A stretch of 51,740 nt of DNA, taken from IMG/VR virus record IMGVR_UViG_3300050821_006825, positions 1 through 51,740 of that record, one strand, 5' to 3'. This DNA is from a virus. The translations under genes and the position numbers were made by a program. Shown one piece after another: positions 6,735 through 15,387 of this stretch (position 1 is its first letter; the number at the start of each line of letters is the position of its first letter). Under the pieces are notes generated by a model. It worked only from the letters and a program-made list of their open reading frames with translations, did not search any database and was not told the DNA's origin.

Positions 6735-9586
6735 GCCAGCGTTTGGTCTACAGCCCTAAGTGTTACGCATATATCAAGAACACGCGCGAAGAAATCATGG
6801 ACATCTCCGACTATGTGGTCGGAGGGGAAATCAGCCGCTTGATCAACCAGGTATCGACGGCCAAGCTCACACTCCGTAACCCGGATCGTATCTTCACGCG
6901 CCCTGGCGAAGTGGCGTTCCATCCACAGGACCCCATCACCATCTTCCTAGAGCGTACCCCTGGGCACCCTGTGCAGGTCTTCACGGGCTTCCTGGACAAG
7001 ACCCCTTACTACCAGATGCGCCCTGGTCCGATCACGCTCGAAGCATCCTGCACGCTCAAGAAGCTTCTCTACACCTGGTACCAGCTTGCACAGCCGTACA
7101 CGCTTAGCCTGCTCGAACACTTCGGGTGGAACCCAACCAAGGGTTCTGAAGGTGAGGTCATTGGTCCTACTGAAGGCGGTGTCGAAGGTGGACAGGGTAC
7201 CGAACTGGCAGACAAATGGGTCGCTAAGGCTGGGCAGGAAGGATTCAAGAACAGCCCGAACGGCGTTCCCTTCGGTGTCGAAAAAGGTGGACAGTACGCC
7301 ACCAACGATGGCTCATTCGCAAACCTACTGTGGGCGATTCTCTTCTTCATCGGCGACTGGCAGGATGAGAAGATCTGGATCGAGAACGTCCCGGCGTCAG
7401 TTCCCAAGCTGATCAACAAGCTCTGGAACGACTTCGAACAGAACGACAAAAAAGCGCAGGAAGAGATCAACCTGTTCTGGGCCGCAGCGATCGGCGTTAG
7501 CTCACACGGCAAAGGCGGAGGACCAGGCGGAGGCGAAGGTAAAAACCAGGCCACCGGCAACCTGACCAACGTCAAGGAAGTCGTTGAAACGATGACCGAA
7601 ATCGCCAACAAGAACAACGTGCCACCGGAATTCGTCATCGGCACATCGCTCAGTGAGTGCGGATTCAACCAGAGCGAGATCACATCCTTCAACTCAGCCA
7701 AAGCTACGGGCTGGTTCCAGTTCACATCTGACGAACCATACCCTGGCATCAAAGTCAACTACCCCGAAGATGCGCGCGACACAGGGAAGGCCACGGAAGC
7801 CTTCTGCAAGGCAGCAGTCATGCGCGCGGTCGAAAACCCCAACCTGAAGATCGAAGGCAACTGGGAAGAATGGGCAACCACGACGCAGCAGCCGGGCAAG
7901 GAAGCCTACAAGGAAGACTGGGCCACCAACATCGCCAAGGCTAAGCGCCTGATCTCTCAGTACCCAGTGGGCAAGAAGAAAGAAACCGAAGAAAACCCTG
8001 AAGAAACGCAGCGCAACTCCAAGGAAACCAAAGGCAAGGGCGGCAGCGGTCAGAGGACACGAGAAGAAGTCATGATCTCGCGTGCATCTGAAATCAGCAA
8101 CAAGAACTATCCGTACTCGTTCGGTGGAGGACACCCGCATGTTGGTACGCCGAGCATGGGTACTGAAACAGAGACGGGTGGGGCTCTCGTCAATGGCTTC
8201 GACTGCTCGGGCTCTGTGCTCGCCGTGCTGGCCGCTGGAGGCTTCGTACCTACAGGCTCATCATTTGGCACGTCAGGGGAAATGGGCCACGTCTACGGGC
8301 ACATCGGTGAACCGGGTCCTGGCCCGAAGGGCAAAGGCATCACGATCTATTGGAACGCTCAGCACGAGTGGATGACCATCAACGGCCGCTACTTCAGCAC
8401 CGGATGGAACAAGAACCCGAACGGCGGCGCTGGATGGGGAGGCGAAAACGAAAGTGAATGGCCGTCGGCTAGCGGTTCGTACGAATCGATGCACCTGTCG
8501 GCTAAACAGCTAGAAGAACCATACACGGGAGAACCGCCTCCGTCACTCGCAGGTACGGAAGGGGAAACCGAAGGCAAGGAAGGCGTGGGATCTCCTACCG
8601 GGTCGATTCTAAGCCAAGCTACGGCTGCCGCATTCGCTTCGAACATCAGCTTGCCGGGCGCTATCGAACGAGCCGAGGCACAGATCTTTGGAGGCCAGAA
8701 GGCGCTCATGAACTCGCAGAAACTCATGAACTTCGTACAGCAGGTTTGCCAAGCTTCACTGCGCAGTTTCCAGTCCCTACCGAATGGAGACTTCTACGCC
8801 TTCTACCCGGACTACTTCGGTGAATTCGGCCACCACGACGCCTACTGGTTGATCTACGACATCGAGGTACTTGAAGGCGGCATCGATCTCAGCGACGACA
8901 ACCTAGTCACGCACGTCTTCTCTCTCGGTAACCCTATCTACCCGGCCAGCCCGACAAGCAACCCGTTGGTGATCGAGCAGAAGGCCGGGGTCATGACGAT
9001 CTTCGAAGCGATGGACTCCGAAGGCATTCTCTACAACACCGAACAGGAAGCAATCGACCAGAAGCGACCGGGCGTGTCGTCACTCATGAACAGCAAGGAG
9101 GCCGTGGAATTCCTCCGGCGCTATGGTCCGCGAGTGCTCAAGGAGGAATACCCACTAGTAACTAGTACAATCTATGAGTGCCTGTTGGCATACCAGCAGT
9201 TCCTACTTGGGTGGTCACGCCAGTTCATTACACCATTTACCTTCACATTCATGCCCGAGCTATTCCCAGGCGGCAAGGTCGGGTTCCCTGAGCACGGCAT
9301 TCAGATGTTCATCGAATCTGTCACCCACACCTGGGACACCACCAATGGCTATCAGACCGTGGCACAACTGACCGCCCCGTCGGTGCTTCAGCCAAACGCA
9401 CAGACTCCGGTGGTCGGTGGACAGACACTCCCGCCGAACATGGTGGATGCGTTGATCGAGCCGCTACGTGACGAAACCAAGAAGAAAGCCACCGCTCCGA
9501 AACAGCGCCCGGCACTCCCAACCAAGACGAACAAACACCAACTCCGACTACCGACAGGACAGAATCTCCATGAAGCAGGTTTCTAA
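6731..9586 (+). CDS. Baseplate hub protein with transglycosylase-like and NlpC/P60-like domains
   Basis: A 951-residue protein, GTG start overlapping the upstream TGA. Residues 1-120 and the last ~250 resemble hub (gpD/gp27-like) sheets ('ITIFLERTPGHPVQVFTGFLDK'). Residues ~280-410 resemble a lytic transglycosylase, with probable catalytic Glu309 in 'SLSECGFNQ' followed by 'ATGWFQF'. Residues ~450-600 resemble NlpC/P60 peptidases: 'YSFGGGH', then 'FDCSGSVLAVLAAGG' with Cys492, then His545 in 'QHEWM'. Low-complexity Gly/Glu/Lys linkers separate the domains. The hub would deliver both sugar-backbone and peptide cleavage of peptidoglycan at the tail tip. The domain calls come from motifs. Confidence 0.8.
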   Translation: MSQRLVYSPKCYAYIKNTREEIMDISDYVVGGEISRLINQVSTAKLTLRNPDRIFTRPGEVAFHPQDPITIFLERTPGHPVQVFTGFLDKTPYYQMRPGPITLEASCTLKKLLYTWYQLAQPYTLSLLEHFGWNPTKGSEGEVIGPTEGGVEGGQGTELADKWVAKAGQEGFKNSPNGVPFGVEKGGQYATNDGSFANLLWAILFFIGDWQDEKIWIENVPASVPKLINKLWNDFEQNDKKAQEEINLFWAAAIGVSSHGKGGGPGGGEGKNQATGNLTNVKEVVETMTEIANKNNVPPEFVIGTSLSECGFNQSEITSFNSAKATGWFQFTSDEPYPGIKVNYPEDARDTGKATEAFCKAAVMRAVENPNLKIEGNWEEWATTTQQPGKEAYKEDWATNIAKAKRLISQYPVGKKKETEENPEETQRNSKETKGKGGSGQRTREEVMISRASEISNKNYPYSFGGGHPHVGTPSMGTETETGGALVNGFDCSGSVLAVLAAGGFVPTGSSFGTSGEMGHVYGHIGEPGPGPKGKGITIYWNAQHEWMTINGRYFSTGWNKNPNGGAGWGGENESEWPSASGSYESMHLSAKQLEEPYTGEPPPSLAGTEGETEGKEGVGSPTGSILSQATAAAFASNISLPGAIERAEAQIFGGQKALMNSQKLMNFVQQVCQASLRSFQSLPNGDFYAFYPDYFGEFGHHDAYWLIYDIEVLEGGIDLSDDNLVTHVFSLGNPIYPASPTSNPLVIEQKAGVMTIFEAMDSEGILYNTEQEAIDQKRPGVSSLMNSKEAVEFLRRYGPRVLKEEYPLVTSTIYECLLAYQQFLLGWSRQFITPFTFTFMPELFPGGKVGFPEHGIQMFIESVTHTWDTTNGYQTVAQLTAPSVLQPNAQTPVVGGQTLPPNMVDALIEPLRDETKKKATAPKQRPALPTKTNKHQLRLPTGQNLHEAGF

Positions 9587-10237
9587 ATGCTAAGCGATCA
9601 CGTCAACATGAACTTGAAACGAGGAGTCAAGATCCTCACCTGTGACCCCTCCAAGCGACTCATCGAAGCGGAAACCCGCAACGGCGAGGTCATCACCGTC
9701 AACGCCTACGCATACACGCCTATGTTCCGCTGGCCCATCCCTGGCGAAAAGTGGATGGTCAAGGAAGAAAACGGGTCCTGGTACCTGGACGGTATTTACG
9801 AGCCGCAGGGCACCGAAGGCAGCGAGGTACAGGCAGAACCCGGCGACGCAGTAATCAGTTCATCCAGCGGACGCCTACTGCTCAACCAAGAAGGCAAACT
9901 CACACAGATCAAGAACGAATCTCAGCTTTCCGTCACGGGATATCGAGAAATCCCCGGATCTAAAGGAAAAACGCTAGGCACATACGAAATCAAACCGACA
10001 GAAAACGCTCGATTCATCCTGTGCATCTTCACCATCAGCAGCGCTGAAAACTTCGGCACCATGACGGTAGCTGGGAATGAGATCGCCATCACCGAACGAT
10101 CAGGTTCCGTCGGCCTCAACTACCGAACCACGCTAACCATCGTGCTGCCTCCTGGCGTACCTTGCACAATCAAAGGCAGCAACCCTTCCTTCGTTAGCAT
10201 CAACTCCTTGTGGGAAAGCATAAGCGGCGAATCTTGA
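9587..10237 (+). CDS. Baseplate spike-like / hub-associated protein
   Basis: A 216-residue protein starting at the base after the hub stop codon. The N-terminal ~80 residues look like an OB-fold strand series ('RLIEAETRNGEVITVNAY', then 'GEKWMVKEENGSWYLDG'), as in baseplate spike or gpV-type proteins next to the hub gene. The C-terminal half is a second beta-rich domain. Its role as spike or adaptor is inferred from position (hub, then spike, gp25 and J) and this pattern. Confidence 0.5.
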   Translation: MLSDHVNMNLKRGVKILTCDPSKRLIEAETRNGEVITVNAYAYTPMFRWPIPGEKWMVKEENGSWYLDGIYEPQGTEGSEVQAEPGDAVISSSSGRLLLNQEGKLTQIKNESQLSVTGYREIPGSKGKTLGTYEIKPTENARFILCIFTISSAENFGTMTVAGNEIAITERSGSVGLNYRTTLTIVLPPGVPCTIKGSNPSFVSINSLWESISGES

Positions 10238-10268
10238 TCACAGATCATCTCTGATAGGTAATAGACGG

Positions 10269-10721
10269 ATGAGCTTTTCACTTGAACTCAAAAATGGCGA
10301 TCTAGGGCTAAGCGGGACCTCACTCGGTACCGTGGTGAATGCAGCCAAGCTACAGCAGGATCTCACTTGCGCCATCCTTACGCCACTTGGGTTCGAGGAA
10401 CTTCATCCTGAATTCGGATCGATCCTAGAGGAAGACCTGATCAACCCAGAAACCACCGTCATCGGTACTAGGAACTTCGAACACGCCGCTGCCGTTGTGC
10501 GCTCCGAGCTACTGCGCCTCTGCCAGAACTACCAGGCGCAGCAGATCGCACGCAACGAAGACGACGCAATCAAATTCGGCAAGCCGACTCTTACACCTGG
10601 AGAGGTTCTGTTGCGCGTGGTCAACGTCAACTTCGTAGCCGCTGAAGATCACCTACTCTGCACCCTAACGCTTGAAATCGGCAACGACACTATCGAAGTC
10701 AGCATCCCAGTGAGCACCTAA
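10269..10721 (+). CDS. gp25/gpW-like baseplate wedge protein
   Basis: A 150-residue protein with the gp25-like pattern: an N-terminal segment, 'KLQQDLTCAILTPLGFEELHPEFGS', and a helix beginning 'VVRSELLRLCQNYQ'. gp25-like proteins form the wedge core and nucleate sheath assembly. Length and position directly before the J-like gene are typical. The TAA overlaps the next ATG. Confidence 0.8.
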   Translation: MSFSLELKNGDLGLSGTSLGTVVNAAKLQQDLTCAILTPLGFEELHPEFGSILEEDLINPETTVIGTRNFEHAAAVVRSELLRLCQNYQAQQIARNEDDAIKFGKPTLTPGEVLLRVVNVNFVAAEDHLLCTLTLEIGNDTIEVSIPVST

Positions 10722-13402
10722 TGCCCGTCCTAACTCAAACCCAAATTGCAGAACAGATGGTTGCGCAGATCCGGCTACTCAAGCCGACGATCTCCGCTGA
10801 AGTTGGAACCCCCGAGCGCTTGATCTTCGACACCGTATCGGGAGCCATCGCTGAAAACTCCATCGACCTCGTTGGCCTCGAAGAAGCCCTCAACGTCGAT
10901 AGTAAGTTCGGAGCCAACCTCACCAACTTCATGTCGCTCTTTGGCTTCGAACGCCAGCAGGCCACTGTCGCTACCGGCTTCGTGAAGTTCCAGCGCAACA
11001 CGCCTGCGACCGCCAACATCGTAATACCATCCGGGGTCATCCTCAAGTCGCACATCTCGACGGCAACGGATGGCATCCTTCCCGAATTCGTCACGACCTC
11101 GACCGTCACGTTGCATGTTGGAGAAACTGAAACAGGGCTCGTCCCGATCCAGGCTAAATCTCCTGGGTCGATCGGCAACGTACCAGCGGAAGCGGTCACG
11201 ATCATGTCGTTTGCTCCCGTGCTCGGCATCACATCCGTGACGAACCCGGCGGCTACGACTGGAGGCACAGATCAGGAAGACGACAACAGCCTGAAGACAC
11301 GCTTCAAGAACACAGTCTTCCGTAACCTCGCCGGTACCGAAGATCAGTTCCTAGCGCTGTGCGTGGCTACCGCCTTCAGCACCAAGGCCAATGTCATTGG
11401 TCCGATCTCCAAATACCAGGAGTACATTCAGGTTCCGGTCGGCGACGACCAGACATCCTATCCGTTCGGCGGAGGAGAAGCCTACTTCGGTTACCCGTAT
11501 CCGGTCATGGTACGTGGGTCTGGTGCAAACACCAGCGATATCGTCACGATCCCGTCCACCATCGGTATCAAAGTAGGCGATCCTGTCGAGGTCTTCAAAT
11601 CAGAAGACAGCCCGACCCTTGCGTCATCCGGCACCGTGACTTCTATCAAATCCCCGACGGAAATCGTCATCTCCAAACCTCTAGCTAGCGCAGTCGAAGA
11701 AGGCTGGGTGTTCGTGGGTGAATGGAAACCGTACTACGAAACTCTCGTCAACAAGTGGACGACGGCTCTATCAACCAACCCGTTCGCAAAGGAAATCTGG
11801 AAAGGACTACCTGTCTTCGTCTCCGACATCACGTCTGGGGTCAGCAAATTCTTCTTCCGCGAAGGCGTAGACTTCAACTTCAACTACCCGCCGCTTCTCC
11901 AGGGCGATACGTTGCGCGCCATGATCGATGGCGTAGGACTAGACCCACGCTCGAACATCACAGGCAAAAACCAGCCGAACGTCACCTTCATCAACGTGTA
12001 CCTGGGAGCCGAAGAAGCCATCAAGGCTTTGTCGCCGAATGACGTAGTGCTCTTCGAATACGCCTACACATCATCGGCTTCACGTAACAGCATCCTGCAC
12101 AACGTCACGAACGCCGTAGACGTTTACATTGATGGCACCAACGAACAGTCAACGTCCACGATCTTCACAGCCCCGCTGGCAGGCAACTCGCAGGCATTCG
12201 TGGATGACCCGACGAGCATGTACTACTACGAGAACTACCGCCGTGACGGTGAACCCACGAAGCGACCGCTTGAAGGCAACATCCTCACGTCTCTCTTCTC
12301 GCAGCCGGTGCTTGGTATCCCTGCTCAGATCACGATCGGCAGCAGCAAATACTACCGTGGAGTTCACTACTGGCTCGTGCATGACGTGTCTGGCTATGGA
12401 GGCACCATCCGAGCCCGTGACGGCATCGAGTGGAGCGCTACTATCCCGGCGGATCTTGGAGGACCAGAAGAAGGTGTACCGACCAAAGCGAAACCAGAGC
12501 CCGACTACACAGGCGTCAAGTTCAGCGAACGTGAAAGTCCGGAAACGATCGAAGTCGAACCGTACTTCTACGACCAGAACATCGAAGACCTACAGGCTGC
12601 GCTTGAGGCAAGCCGACAGGTAACCACAGACGTGCTAGCCCACAAGGCTCATGTCCGTTACTTCAAGCTCGATATCACCGTTGTCTATGCACCACAAGCT
12701 ACGCCGTCAACAGTCAACAACGCGATCCATGAAGCGATCGAAAAATTCTTCGCCGACCAATTCTTCGGCAGCGTCATCCGGCTCTCCGATCTGCTCGCGC
12801 AGATCCACAACGTAGCCGGTGTCCAGAATGTACGTTGGTCCAACGATGTTCCGAATGACCCAGACCTCATTCGCGTCTGGCAGACAGACATCAACGGCCT
12901 ACCGCTAGAGGGTGTCTTCTTGGATCGTGTCCGCTGGGGTATCGGGGGCGAAAAAGAGATCCAAGCTCTGTACGTGGTAGGTCACCCTGAACGGGGATCA
13001 TACCAACTCGTCTACGGCACTGGCGAAGCTGAAAAAACCGAAGAAATCATCCCGATCGAAGAAGGAACGACTGCCGCGATCCTTGAGGAACGGATCAACA
13101 AAGTCTTGGGTGCAGCGACCGTCGTGGTCAGTGAAGATGAGCGGTCATTCACGGGCGTCACGGAACCGATCAGGTCATTCCGAATCGAATACCAGGCCGC
13201 TGGCAAACAGACATTGCCGACCGTCTTCTACCCGCCGGTTCCGAAAGACAAACCATTCGCTGGCGGGGAATACACATTCGATTCTGATTTCTTCCTGCGC
13301 GACGATGAGTTGCCCGCTCTACCGACGGGAACGCAGGAAGGAGATACCTTGCCTGGCTTGATCATCAAGTCACGAGCACAGAACGTGTGGGAGAAGGCGT
13401 AA
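10721..13402 (+). CDS. Baseplate J-like wedge protein
   Basis: An 893-residue protein. The N-terminal ~250 residues carry baseplate J/gp47 features: 'GTPERLIFDTVSGAIAE', 'PSGVILKSHIST', 'GLVPIQAKSPGSIGNVPAE' and 'TGGTDQEDDNSLKTRFKNTVFRN'. A large central insertion (~residues 260-640) of strand-rich sequence makes it longer than the usual 350-500 residue J protein. The C-terminal part ('IEKFFADQFFGSVIRLSDLLAQI') again matches J-type wedges. It follows the gp25-like gene with a TAATG overlap. It links the baseplate core to the fibres. Confidence 0.85.
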   Translation: MPVLTQTQIAEQMVAQIRLLKPTISAEVGTPERLIFDTVSGAIAENSIDLVGLEEALNVDSKFGANLTNFMSLFGFERQQATVATGFVKFQRNTPATANIVIPSGVILKSHISTATDGILPEFVTTSTVTLHVGETETGLVPIQAKSPGSIGNVPAEAVTIMSFAPVLGITSVTNPAATTGGTDQEDDNSLKTRFKNTVFRNLAGTEDQFLALCVATAFSTKANVIGPISKYQEYIQVPVGDDQTSYPFGGGEAYFGYPYPVMVRGSGANTSDIVTIPSTIGIKVGDPVEVFKSEDSPTLASSGTVTSIKSPTEIVISKPLASAVEEGWVFVGEWKPYYETLVNKWTTALSTNPFAKEIWKGLPVFVSDITSGVSKFFFREGVDFNFNYPPLLQGDTLRAMIDGVGLDPRSNITGKNQPNVTFINVYLGAEEAIKALSPNDVVLFEYAYTSSASRNSILHNVTNAVDVYIDGTNEQSTSTIFTAPLAGNSQAFVDDPTSMYYYENYRRDGEPTKRPLEGNILTSLFSQPVLGIPAQITIGSSKYYRGVHYWLVHDVSGYGGTIRARDGIEWSATIPADLGGPEEGVPTKAKPEPDYTGVKFSERESPETIEVEPYFYDQNIEDLQAALEASRQVTTDVLAHKAHVRYFKLDITVVYAPQATPSTVNNAIHEAIEKFFADQFFGSVIRLSDLLAQIHNVAGVQNVRWSNDVPNDPDLIRVWQTDINGLPLEGVFLDRVRWGIGGEKEIQALYVVGHPERGSYQLVYGTGEAEKTEEIIPIEEGTTAAILEERINKVLGAATVVVSEDERSFTGVTEPIRSFRIEYQAAGKQTLPTVFYPPVPKDKPFAGGEYTFDSDFFLRDDELPALPTGTQEGDTLPGLIIKSRAQNVWEKA

Positions 13403-15366
13403 TGGCCGCTGAACCTCTAGGAACAACGGTCGAAACTCCCGACATCACGACCGTCATCAACCAGCAGGTCTTCATCGAGCCGTTGGGCGGACCCAAACAT
13501 CCGGTCAGCTATCTCGAAGCTTTCCCTGAAACCCTGTACAACAAGTCGCTGGACTCGAACCTGGTGGCACTCATGTACACGCTCCTGGGTCCGGCCGGGG
13601 TAGGTACTCTGAAGCAGAACTTCCTTGAGGCTCGACTGGCCATCGAAGCCAACGGGCTACGCACCACCGAACTGGATGCCTTCTATGCAGAACCCTTCGC
13701 CTTCGCGCGCTTGGCTTCTGAGACATACACGGACGACACCGAAGGACTGCTCAGCAATCAACAGTGGGAGCAGATCCAAGAATCTGACACGTCGTACAAG
13801 AACCGCGCCATCAACTACCTCAAGGCAGTGCGCGCGGGCGGTACGGTGCTCGGGCTCACCCTGGCAGCCAAGTCCGCACTCGACAAAGCGGTGGAAATCG
13901 TGGAGAACTACCACGCGCTCTACGATGGCTTCTCCGATGACCCGTTGGGCCTTGAGCTAATCGGCCTGACCAAATCGACAGAGGAGGCCATCCTGCTTCC
14001 CAGGCAGGAACACCCTCAGAGCGCTCAGCAGACGATCTCTATTGAGGAAGGCAACGCAATCGCGGGCACATTCAAGCTCACGATGCCGCTCGGGCCTGGA
14101 CACAAGGGTGAAGAAATCCAGAACACCACCACGACCCCGGCGTTGGATTTCGACATTGACTTCGAAGAACTGACGCTTGCCCTTGAAGCCCTTCCGGTGA
14201 TCGGATCACGCAATGTGTCGGTCACAGGGGGTCCCTTTCCCGGTAACCCTCTGGTGATCAGTTTCACCAACGAACTGGCGGACAAGCCGATGCCGCAGTT
14301 CCTCATCACACAGAATTCCCTAGCCGACAACGAAAGCCACTTGATCGAGATCGAAGTCACAGTTGATCAGGTCGGCGTGAGCGCAGACGGAGAGGAAGCC
14401 GTCATCCCAACCGAAGACTGGTACTTCGCTCAGGTAGCCATCGACAACATCAAGCCTGTCACTACTATCCTCACCCCCGGCAAAGCTCCTGGGCTAACCA
14501 AGCGACAGATCCCAAACGCTACCTTCGCTGACTCAGAATTCGTTGAAGTCCTGAGGTACGTGACAGGTAAGCGCGGGTTGCCTTGGCCTCCGGTAAGCTC
14601 GACTACCTGGATCGAACCGGGCGTAGAGAATGAGGCTCCGCTAGCCATCAACGGCCAGCACGCCAACTACATCAACTTCCACAACATCGCAGCGGCAGTC
14701 GCGTACACAGAAGATGGCGCGGAACATCTCAACGAACTCGAACATTACAAAGACGAACACATTGGCGCATTCTCCGCCGAACAGCAGGCCCAGTACCCCT
14801 TCTTGTCTACGTTCAAAAACCCGCGCGAGGAATTCAAAGCCATCGACGCTGCGGTGAATCCGCCGGAACCGTTGACCACCAAGGTAGGACCCGAACCGCT
14901 GGTGAACTCAATCTACCCAGATATCTACCAGAACCTTGCCCAGATCCCTGGAGCCCCGTCTGAAACTGCACCTTTCTGGTCATCACTGGAGCGACTAGAG
15001 GGATCGGACTTCCTGGAGATCGACTTTGGAGCCGTTCAGGCAGTCAACTTCATCTCATTCGAATCGTCACAGAAGCCTTTCTCGATCGCAGTCAGCTACG
15101 ACCTGCTCGATGATGCCCCAAACCGCAAGTTCATCCCGGTGACACTCGCCAATGAACGCGAAGCATCATCCACACAGAGCACATCCTACGAAGCCAAGAA
15201 TGTCAACCAGTGGTCACTCATCACTATGCACGTCGGCACATCTCTCAACGCGATGATCTACACGCGCTTCATCAGGTTCGAGTTCACCCGTCCCGAAAAA
15301 GGCTTGACGTTCCCTTACAGCGCTGAGGTTCGCAATCTGCGCATCGGTCGCAACGTAGCTCCATAA
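13402..15366 (+). CDS. Baseplate / tail protein (gpI-like position)
   Basis: A 654-residue protein. ATG 13402 overlaps the J-gene TAA and is preferred over an in-frame ATG at 13387 that would overlap more. It occupies the place of gpI-type tail proteins after J. The N-terminal ~200 residues are mainly helical ('SLDSNLVALMYTLLGPAG'). The rest is beta-rich with a discoidin-like C-terminus ('SDFLEIDFGAVQAVNFISFE', then 'RFIRFEFTRP'), a fold that often binds carbohydrate. It may therefore connect baseplate and fibres or contact the host surface. Confidence 0.55.
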   Translation: MAAEPLGTTVETPDITTVINQQVFIEPLGGPKHPVSYLEAFPETLYNKSLDSNLVALMYTLLGPAGVGTLKQNFLEARLAIEANGLRTTELDAFYAEPFAFARLASETYTDDTEGLLSNQQWEQIQESDTSYKNRAINYLKAVRAGGTVLGLTLAAKSALDKAVEIVENYHALYDGFSDDPLGLELIGLTKSTEEAILLPRQEHPQSAQQTISIEEGNAIAGTFKLTMPLGPGHKGEEIQNTTTTPALDFDIDFEELTLALEALPVIGSRNVSVTGGPFPGNPLVISFTNELADKPMPQFLITQNSLADNESHLIEIEVTVDQVGVSADGEEAVIPTEDWYFAQVAIDNIKPVTTILTPGKAPGLTKRQIPNATFADSEFVEVLRYVTGKRGLPWPPVSSTTWIEPGVENEAPLAINGQHANYINFHNIAAAVAYTEDGAEHLNELEHYKDEHIGAFSAEQQAQYPFLSTFKNPREEFKAIDAAVNPPEPLTTKVGPEPLVNSIYPDIYQNLAQIPGAPSETAPFWSSLERLEGSDFLEIDFGAVQAVNFISFESSQKPFSIAVSYDLLDDAPNRKFIPVTLANEREASSTQSTSYEAKNVNQWSLITMHVGTSLNAMIYTRFIRFEFTRPEKGLTFPYSAEVRNLRIGRNVAP

Positions 15367-15387
15367 GGGACTTCGGCATGGTAATGG